The position numbers and the translations under genes are program-made. A stretch of 12,789 nt of DNA from assembly GCA_002350705.1 (NCBI GenBank), contig DEFH01000014.1, positions 1 to 12,789 on the forward strand, written 5' to 3'. Positions 1 to 5,140 of the stretch are shown in pieces. The stretch is from Ruminococcaceae bacterium UBA2857 (lineage in GTDB: Bacteria; Bacillota; Clostridia; Oscillospirales; Acutalibacteraceae). Under the pieces are notes generated by a model. It worked only from the letters and a program-made list of their open reading frames with translations. It did no database searches and was not told where the DNA came from. Every line of letters begins with the position of its first letter. Position 1 is the stretch's first letter.

Positions 1-2
1 CA

Positions 3-512
3 AGTTTTTCTGTAGACCATACAGCCATTATTCCCGGTATTTTTACCAGCCGGCTGGATAAGGTCGGAGACAGTGTGATTACAACTTATGACATAAGGCT
101 TACAAGACCGAACAGGGAACCTGCAATTGATGTGGCAGCAATGCACTCCCTTGAACACATCATAGCCACTTTCCTTCGCAACGATCCCGCTTGGAAGGAT
201 GAAATCATCTATTGGGGACCAATGGGATGCCTGACCGGATTTTATCTCATTCTCAAAGGCAACCGTACTCCCCGGGAAATTTACGATCTGATCATAAGAG
301 CCTTCCGATCAGTGGAGAAGACATCAAGCGTTCCGGGTACCACACCGGAAAACTGCGGACATTACCTCATGCATAATCTTGGAATGGCAAAATGGTATGC
401 GGCAAAATTTGCAGACTACCTCACCGAAAATTCCGAAAATCCCGGAATTTTTGAGTATCCCAAAGCAGAGCGACTCGTAACAGACGATGGGCAGCAGTTC
501 TACGATTCATAA
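3..512 (+). CDS. luxS: S-ribosylhomocysteine lyase LuxS (5' end outside window)
   Basis: LuxS splits S-ribosylhomocysteine into homocysteine and DPD, the precursor of autoinducer-2, in the cytosolic activated-methyl cycle. The frame is open from base 3 to the TAA at 510-512. It begins SFSVDHTAIIPG, which contains the conserved N-terminal VDHT of the family, so only about 5 residues plus the start codon are missing. The GTG at 75-77 lies inside the conserved domain and has no Shine-Dalgarno, so it is not the start. Visible hallmarks are HSLEH (metal ligands of the HxxEH motif), MGCLTGFY (catalytic Cys) and ENCGHY (third metal-ligand Cys). The 169 residues present plus the missing few give a length close to the usual 155-175. 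It converges on rtcB and shares the terminator at 526-573. Upstream context is not visible. The family call is firm; a quorum-sensing role as opposed to simple detoxification is not shown. Confidence 0.96.
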   Translation, partial: SFSVDHTAIIPGIFTSRLDKVGDSVITTYDIRLTRPNREPAIDVAAMHSLEHIIATFLRNDPAWKDEIIYWGPMGCLTGFYLILKGNRTPREIYDLIIRAFRSVEKTSSVPGTTPENCGHYLMHNLGMAKWYAAKFADYLTENSENPGIFEYPKAERLVTDDGQQFYDS

Positions 513-525
513 TCCGCCAAAAAAT

Positions 526-573
526 AAAACAGATGATATTCCCACATTCACACGGGTTATATCATCTGTTTTT
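526..573. terminator. Bidirectional intrinsic terminator between luxS and rtcB
   Basis: A perfect 14-bp inverted repeat pairs 526-539 with 559-572. Inside the loop, CCC (541-543) can also pair with GGG (554-556). Reading plus, the stem runs into TTTTTCG, serving luxS, which ends 14 bases earlier. Reading minus, it runs into TTTTATTTTTTGG, serving rtcB, which ends at 668. The arrangement fits a convergent gene pair. Confidence 0.88.
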
Positions 574-667
574 CGTTGTTCTCTATGAGGCAATGCTTTA
601 TTTTGATGTCAAATCTTTGTGAGCACTTTTATGTCAGGATGATTGGTACACTATAATAGACTTCTTC

Positions 668-1876
668 TCATTCACCTGAACCCGCTTTGAAGTTGTAGAT
701 AGGCTTGATAATATCATCTATATCTGCTGTGTCACCAATATTCGATACAATATCATCAATAGACTTGTATGCCATCGGAGATTCATCAATGGTGTCACGG
801 CTGACGGATGTCGAATAAATGCCCTCCATCTGCTTCTTGAATTCCGAAAGCGTCAAAGTTGCTCTGGCCTCTCCTCTTGAAAGAATACGTCCTGCTCCGT
901 GAGGTGCACTGTAGTTCCAGTCGGGATTGCCCTTGCCCGTACAGATTAGGCTTCCATCACGCATATTAATGGGAATCAGCAGAGTTTCACCCTTCTGAGC
1001 GGAAACAGCTCCCTTGCGGAGAAGCATCTTCTCGGTGTCGATGTAATTATGAACGGTTGTAAAGCGGTCACGGATATGCAGTCCCATCCCCTTGATAATT
1101 TCATCCATCATAGCCTGACGATTCAGCACAGCATATTCCTGCACAAGCTTCATATCATGAATATACTGTTCAAACAGATCACCTTCTGTATAGGCCAGAG
1201 CCTTCGGAATATCCGTATGCTTGGTGTTTGTCAGCTTTTTCAATTCTTTTTGAATTTGCTTTTCCTTTCCTTCGGCCTTCAAACGGCTGATAAGCACATC
1301 TATTTCCGCCTTGGAGCAGCTATTTAAACGCTTATATGCTTCCTCCTGATAATACTTTGCGACTTCAAGTCCCAAATGACGGGATCCGGAATGGATAACA
1401 ATGTAAATGGAACCGTCCTCTCCCCTGTCGGCCTCAATGAAATGATTGCCCCCGCCCAGTGTTCCGAGACTCTTTTCACCCCTGATAAGATCGACATGAT
1501 GAGAACAGTACAGGTCTGTCAAATCAAGTTTTTCCATATAACAATGTATCTTTTTTCTTATGCCAAAACCGGACGGTATCTCTGCCCTTATCAGCTTATC
1601 AAGCTTTTGAACTTCGATGAAGCTTTCCTTCAGGCAAACGGTTTCCATACCGCAGCCGATATCTACTCCCACAAGATTTGGGACCGCCTTATCCGTTATA
1701 GTCATCGTTGTACCGATAGTACAGCCTGCACCGGCATGAACATCGGGCATGATCCTGATCTGCTGTCCCTCAGACATCGGCTGGTTCAGCAGTGTAATGA
1801 TCTGAGAAACTGCGTTTTCGTCTATCAGATCAGTAAATACCTTTGCGGTGTTATATCTTCCTCTTAATTCTAACAT
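668..1876 (-). CDS. rtcB: RNA-splicing ligase RtcB
   Basis: RtcB is a GTP- and Mn-dependent ligase that joins RNA 2',3'-cyclic-phosphate (or 3'-phosphate) ends to 5'-OH ends; in bacteria it is linked to repair of cleaved tRNA or rRNA. From the ATG at 1876 the protein is 402 aa, matching the usual ~400. Motifs: PDVHAGAGCTIG (44-55), VGVDIGCGM (69-77) with Mn ligands D72 and C75, GTLGGGNHFIE (138-148), HSGSRH (162-167), NRQAM (252-256), VHN (275-277) and APHGAGR (324-330), whose His326 corresponds to the guanylylated histidine. A longer form starting at GTG 1888 is rejected because that GTG overlaps the Shine-Dalgarno AAGGAG (1888-1893), which sits 11 bases before the ATG. No archease gene is in view. 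Transcription from upstream must cross the terminator at 1900-1933, so expression is probably set by read-through. Confidence 0.95.
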   Translation of the reverse strand: MLELRGRYNTAKVFTDLIDENAVSQIITLLNQPMSEGQQIRIMPDVHAGAGCTIGTTMTITDKAVPNLVGVDIGCGMETVCLKESFIEVQKLDKLIRAEIPSGFGIRKKIHCYMEKLDLTDLYCSHHVDLIRGEKSLGTLGGGNHFIEADRGEDGSIYIVIHSGSRHLGLEVAKYYQEEAYKRLNSCSKAEIDVLISRLKAEGKEKQIQKELKKLTNTKHTDIPKALAYTEGDLFEQYIHDMKLVQEYAVLNRQAMMDEIIKGMGLHIRDRFTTVHNYIDTEKMLLRKGAVSAQKGETLLIPINMRDGSLICTGKGNPDWNYSAPHGAGRILSRGEARATLTLSEFKKQMEGIYSTSVSRDTIDESPMAYKSIDDIVSNIGDTADIDDIIKPIYNFKAGSGE

Positions 1877-1887
1877 AAATATTTTCA

Positions 1888-1893
1888 CTCCTT
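1888..1893 (-). promoter_or_regulatory. rtcB ribosome binding site, decides the ATG start
   Basis: AAGGAG on the minus strand, 11 bases before the ATG at 1876. It overlaps the GTG at 1886-1888, which therefore cannot be the start. The heptamer AGGAGTG here (1886-1892) is repeated in the 3' arm of the upstream terminator (1907-1913). The terminator's 5' arm could therefore also pair with this site. Confidence 0.75.
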
Positions 1894-1899
1894 ACAACT

Positions 1900-1933
1900 A
1901 AAAAAGCACTCCTGTCCGAAAACAGAAGTGCTT
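1900..1933 (-). terminator. Intrinsic terminator/attenuator in the rtcB leader
   Basis: On the minus strand a 12-bp stem with one G-U pair (1922-1933 with 1904-1915) encloses the 6-base loop 1916-1921 and is followed by a run of six T (1905-1900). The T run ends 6 bases before the rtcB Shine-Dalgarno, so no separate rtcB promoter fits after it. The 5' arm plus loop (minus strand of 1919-1928) is exactly complementary to bases 2057-2066 inside the 35-codon ORF upstream, a candidate antiterminator pairing. Confidence 0.82.
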
Positions 1934-1974
1934 ACAAATACATATAAAACTTGCTGACGAAGGCAATCCGCTCT

Positions 1975-2007
1975 GAACTTTCACCGAAAAAGACTGATAA
2001 GTTCGGT
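1975..2007 (-). other. Two mutually exclusive hairpins in the rtcB leader RNA
   Basis: Between the 35-codon ORF and the terminator, the minus-strand RNA can pair ACCGAA (2007-2002) with TTCGGT (1988-1983), or GAACTT (2004-1999) with AAGTTC (1980-1975). The two helices share bases 2002-2004, so only one can form. Each is only 6 bp, and I recognise no known riboswitch consensus here. It is listed because it lies in a leader that already shows attenuator features. Confidence 0.4.
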
Positions 2008-2011
2008 ATTT

Positions 2012-2119
2012 TTACTGTGATTCAACTATACTGCCGTCGAAAAAGCAAATTTCATGCTTCTGTTTTGGTATTCGATAATTATCGTTCGAGTATAACGGTT
2101 TGTTATTAAGTATGGTCAT
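2012..2119 (-). CDS. 35-aa leader ORF or small protein upstream of rtcB
   Basis: The ORF runs from ATG (2119) to TAA (2012) and encodes MTILNNKPLYSNDNYRIPKQ followed by KHEICFFDGSIVESQ. A good Shine-Dalgarno (AAAGG, about 2129-2134) sits 9 bases upstream, and the ATG is roughly 28 bases after the expected transcript start from the promoter at 2154-2182. I recognise no family; there is no signal peptide or membrane segment. The product is polar with one Cys. Codons 18-21 (Pro-Lys-Gln-Lys) contain the 10 bases complementary to the terminator before rtcB, so ribosome position on this ORF could choose between antiterminator and terminator. It could be a regulatory leader peptide, a genuine small protein, or both. 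The start signals make translation likely; the function is inference. Confidence 0.62.
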   Translation of the reverse strand: MTILNNKPLYSNDNYRIPKQKHEICFFDGSIVESQ

Positions 2120-2153
2120 GAAACTCACCCTTTCGTAAAAATATAGTATTTAT

Positions 2154-2182
2154 ATCATACAACCTTATATTAGATTTGTCAA
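2154..2182 (-). promoter_or_regulatory. Sigma-A promoter of the rtcB leader transcript
   Basis: On the minus strand TTGACA (2182-2177), a 17-base spacer and TATGAT (2159-2154). Transcription should start near 2147, giving a short 5' UTR before the 35-codon ORF. It is back to back with the promoter region of the divergent TetM-like/NYN gene. Confidence 0.85.
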
Positions 2183-2208
2183 GAAAAAGTTTTGTTTTAC
2201 AACTTAGC

Positions 2209-2260
2209 TTGACAGAATATAAAATATTGGTAGAAATATTAATAAATAATATGATATAAT
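2209..2260 (+). promoter_or_regulatory. Promoter region of the TetM-like/NYN gene
   Basis: Two overlapping candidates are seen. One is TTGGTA (2227-2232), a 17-base spacer and TATGAT (2250-2255). The other uses a perfect -35 box TTGACA (2209-2214) with a weaker TAGAAA (2231-2236) after 16 bases. A TATAAT at 2255-2260 has no well-placed -35. The first is my preferred choice; the start point cannot be decided from sequence alone. Confidence 0.55.
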
Positions 2261-2267
2261 ATAAAAG

Positions 2268-2318
2268 ATTATCATGGAGGGACTATTTTGATGGCTGTAT
2301 TGCCATCATGCAGATAAT
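2268..2318 (+). promoter_or_regulatory. Leader hairpins around a short upstream ORF
   Basis: GATGGC (2290-2295) pairs perfectly with GCCATC (2302-2307). An outer helix can form between ATTATC (2268-2273) and GATAAT (2313-2318). Together they enclose the strong Shine-Dalgarno GGAGGG and the whole 8-codon ORF at 2291-2317. There is no T run, so if this is regulatory it would act on translation or RNA stability rather than by intrinsic termination. Confidence 0.4.
2291..2317 (+). CDS. Possible 8-codon leader peptide MAVLPSCR
   Basis: ATG at 2291 follows GGAGGG (2276-2281) by 9 bases, a stronger ribosome site than that of the main gene, and reaches TAA at 2315-2317. It ends 62 bases before the main ATG. 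Ribosomal-protection genes such as tet(M) are known to carry a leader peptide whose translation controls read-through, and the position here is analogous. The peptide is unrelated in sequence to any leader I know, and ORFs this short arise by chance, so the call is tentative. Confidence 0.35.
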   Translation: MAVLPSCR

Positions 2319-2379
2319 ATCAGTAAAACATGCAAAATTCTTTCCGATAGCCACAGATTAATAAAGGGGAATTTTTAAG

Positions 2380-4971
2380 ATGAAAAAAATCGTTATAGGT
2401 ATGCTGGCACACGTCGATGCAGGCAAAACGACGCTTTCAGAAGCTATGCTGTATTTGTCGGGAGCTATACGAAAATTGGGCCGTGTTGACCATCGTAATT
2501 CGTTTTTAGATACGTTTTCGGCAGAACGTCAGAGAGGCATTACCATTTTTTCCAAACAGGCAATGTTTGATTACGGAGATACCTATTTTACACTTCTTGA
2601 TACACCCGGACATATTGATTTTTCAGCCGAAATGGAACGTACAATACAAGTGCTTGATTATGCTGTTTTGGTCATTAGCGGAACGGACGGTATACAAAGC
2701 CATACGCAGACATTATGGCTGCTGCTGCAAAAATATCGTGTGCCGTGTTTTATATTTATCAATAAAATGGACTTGCCGGGAACCGAAAAAGATGATATTC
2801 TGCACCGGCTTCAGGTAAAATTGAGTGACGGCTGTATCGACTTCACCGAAATATACAATGACATTTGGTATGAAACTGTTGCGGCAGTTGACGATGATAT
2901 GCTTGATGAATATTGTCTTAATAATACAGTTACAGCTTTATCCGTTAAAAAAGCCATAAAACAGCGTAAATTATTTCCATGTATTTTTGGTTCTGCACTC
3001 AGAACGGAAGGTGTTGAGGCTTTTTTGAAAGTTCTGGAGGAATTTACAGAAATGCCGCAGGATGACGGTATCTTTGGTGCAAAGGTATTTAAAATCTCAG
3101 AGGACAAACAAGGGCAGCGGTTGACTTTTATGAAAATAACCGGAGGAACTTTGCATATCAGAGATGTTTTGAAAAGTGACAAAAATACCGAAAATGAAAA
3201 AATCGCCCAGATAAGATTGTATTCGGGTGAAAAGTTCACGACCGCCGAACAGGCTGATACAGGCACCATATGTGCCGTTACCGGAATACGTTTTGCACAG
3301 TCCGGTGACGGTCTCGGAAAAGAGAAAAATACAGCCCTGCCTATCATAACGCCCGTTATGACATATTCACTGATACTTCCTCCGGAAGTAAATCAGCATA
3401 CAGCTTTTGAAAAGCTGCGTTCACTTTCGGACGAAGATCCTATGCTTCATATCAACCGCAGCGGCGGGAACGGCAGTATTCAATTAGATGTTATGGGAGA
3501 GGTGCAGGCGGAGATTCTTAAAACAATGATAAAAGAACGTTTTGGTTTTTCCGTGGATTTCGGCAAGGGCAGTATCATATATAAAGAAACCATTGCCAAT
3601 ACCGCAGAGGGTGTCGGACACTTTGAACCTTTGCGGCACTATGCGGAAGTACATCTGATACTGAAACCTGCCGAAAGAAACAGCGGTCTTGTCTTTAAAA
3701 CGGAATGTTCCGAGGATGTTTTGAGCCGTAATTGGCAGAGACTTATATTATCCCACCTTTACGAAAAAACACATATAGGTGTTTTGACAGGTTCGCCCAT
3801 AACCGATATGGAAATCATACTGACCACCGGCAAGGCACATTTGAAACATACTGAAGGCGGTGATTTTCGTCAGGCAGCTTTGAGAGCTGTCCGTCAAGGT
3901 CTGCGGTCTGCCGAGAGCGTCCTGTTGGAGCCGTATTATGATTTTATTTTGGAAGTGCCTGTTGAATGTGTAGGCAGAGCAATGACCGATATACAAAGAA
4001 TGTCAGGCAGTTTTGAACCGCCTCGAACCACTGCCGATAATACAGCAGTGTTCACAGGAAAAGCTCCCGTTTCTGAAATGATCAATTACCCAACGGAAGT
4101 GATACAGTATACTCATGGCAAAGGACATTTTCAATGTTGTTTCAGTGGTTATGAACCTTGCCATAATGCCGAAAAAGTGATAGCTGATTTTAACTATGAC
4201 CCCGAACATGATACGGATAATCCGTGTGATTCTGTTTTCTGTTCGCATGGAACAGGATATATTGTTAAATGGAATGATGTTCCATCAAAGATGCACATCG
4301 GCAGTACACTTGATTCCAAACCACCTGAAACTGCAAGAATACGTCCACTATCTGAGTACCGTTCCCAAAAAGATATTTTTGCACTTGACAAGGAACTGAT
4401 GCAGATATTTGAATCCACTTATGGTTTTAAACGTAAACAGCCTCCTCAGCCAAGTACAGTTTATGTGGCTTCGTCTGAAAAAGACAAGACTGTAAACATC
4501 AAAGAATCATCCGATCATACAAAATATCTTTTGATAGACGGTTACAATGTCATATTCGCATGGGAAAATCTCAAAAAGCTTGCGGAAGATAATATTGCTG
4601 CCGCTCGTGACAGGCTTGTCAATATTTTGTGCAACTATCAGGGATATCATCAATGCAATCTGATTCTGGTATTTGATGCCTACAAAGTCAAGGGACAAAA
4701 AGAAGAAGTGGAACGAGTCGGAGGTATCAGCATCGTTTATACTAAGGAAGCTGAAACCGCTGACATGTATATTGAAAAAGTCACACACCGCATTGCCAAA
4801 CATCATCGTGTTTATGTAGTCACATCAGACCGCATGGAACAGCTTATTATTTTAGGAAATGGTGCTTTGCGTATTTCTTCAAGGACTTTTCTCGAAGAAG
4901 TCAAGCAGACCGAAAATGAGATCAGACAAATCATAGAAAATGACAAACTGAATGAATATTCATCACTCTGA
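2380..4971 (+). CDS. TetM-like ribosomal GTPase fused to a C-terminal NYN/YacP (Rae1-type) nuclease domain
   Basis: 863 aa, about 220 longer than TetM/TetO. The N-terminal part is an EF-G/TetM-type translational GTPase: G1 AHVDAGKTT (10-18), switch-I RGITI (52-56), DTPGH (74-78), NKMD (128-131) and a G5-like FGSAL near 205, then EF-G-like domains II-V to about residue 665. The loop aligned with TetM's drug-displacing SPVSTPA segment reads KHTEGG (489-494), so classical tetracycline resistance is doubtful. After a linker, residues about 716-855 match B. subtilis YacP/Rae1: LLIDGYNVIFAW with D720 and N723, VFDAYKVKG with D766, KEAETAD with E792 and D795, and VTSDR with D817. Rae1 cleaves mRNA in the ribosomal A site, so I infer a GTPase that delivers a nuclease to stalled or drug-bound ribosomes. 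The ATG follows AAAGGGG by 10 bases. The gene is divergent from rtcB and convergent with the surface-protein gene. Confidence 0.9.
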   Translation: MKKIVIGMLAHVDAGKTTLSEAMLYLSGAIRKLGRVDHRNSFLDTFSAERQRGITIFSKQAMFDYGDTYFTLLDTPGHIDFSAEMERTIQVLDYAVLVISGTDGIQSHTQTLWLLLQKYRVPCFIFINKMDLPGTEKDDILHRLQVKLSDGCIDFTEIYNDIWYETVAAVDDDMLDEYCLNNTVTALSVKKAIKQRKLFPCIFGSALRTEGVEAFLKVLEEFTEMPQDDGIFGAKVFKISEDKQGQRLTFMKITGGTLHIRDVLKSDKNTENEKIAQIRLYSGEKFTTAEQADTGTICAVTGIRFAQSGDGLGKEKNTALPIITPVMTYSLILPPEVNQHTAFEKLRSLSDEDPMLHINRSGGNGSIQLDVMGEVQAEILKTMIKERFGFSVDFGKGSIIYKETIANTAEGVGHFEPLRHYAEVHLILKPAERNSGLVFKTECSEDVLSRNWQRLILSHLYEKTHIGVLTGSPITDMEIILTTGKAHLKHTEGGDFRQAALRAVRQGLRSAESVLLEPYYDFILEVPVECVGRAMTDIQRMSGSFEPPRTTADNTAVFTGKAPVSEMINYPTEVIQYTHGKGHFQCCFSGYEPCHNAEKVIADFNYDPEHDTDNPCDSVFCSHGTGYIVKWNDVPSKMHIGSTLDSKPPETARIRPLSEYRSQKDIFALDKELMQIFESTYGFKRKQPPQPSTVYVASSEKDKTVNIKESSDHTKYLLIDGYNVIFAWENLKKLAEDNIAAARDRLVNILCNYQGYHQCNLILVFDAYKVKGQKEEVERVGGISIVYTKEAETADMYIEKVTHRIAKHHRVYVVTSDRMEQLIILGNGALRISSRTFLEEVKQTENEIRQIIENDKLNEYSSL

Positions 4972-5047
4972 CAGCTTTTTTACATTTTATACTCCCGATA
5001 TTTATTTGATTTTCATTGCGTTCACGTTTGTTATTTCTTCCTAACAT

Positions 5048-5101
5048 AAAAAGTCCCATATAGCAGCCTAAAAAAAGTTTTGCAAGCGTCTGCTATATGG
5101 G
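5048..5101. terminator. Shared terminator between the GTPase-NYN gene and the surface-protein gene
   Basis: A perfect 12-bp inverted repeat pairs 5055-5066 with 5090-5101 around a 23-base loop. Reading minus, it is followed by ACTTTTT, a good tail for the surface-protein gene ending at 5141. Reading plus, the tail is only moderately T-rich (TATAATTTTA), so termination of the GTPase-NYN transcript is less certain. The rest of 4972-5140 holds nothing else that I can support. Confidence 0.75.
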
Positions 5102-5140
5102 GTGTATAATTTTACTCTGACTCAATATGATGCAAGCAAT

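Noticed and set aside
75..77. GTG as the start codon of luxS
   Set aside because: The frame continues upstream to base 3 with the family's conserved VDHT segment, and there is no Shine-Dalgarno before the GTG.
652..657. TATAAT as a plus-strand promoter downstream of luxS
   Set aside because: No -35 box at a suitable distance, and it would only drive antisense transcription into rtcB.
1376..1867. 163-codon plus-strand frame
   Set aside because: Antisense shadow of rtcB; no start signals and no recognisable protein.
1886..1888. GTG as the start codon of rtcB (406-aa form)
   Set aside because: It overlaps the Shine-Dalgarno AAGGAG; the ATG at 1874-1876 gives the normal N-terminus.
1900..2120. 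A known riboswitch class (T-box, SAM, THF, preQ1, ykkC, c-di-GMP) in the rtcB leader
   Set aside because: None of the conserved core sequences I know are present, including the T-box sequence.
2380..4971. Annotation as a tetracycline resistance gene (tet(M)/tet(W))
   Set aside because: The drug-displacing loop differs, the TetM C-terminal end is missing and an NYN nuclease domain is fused on.
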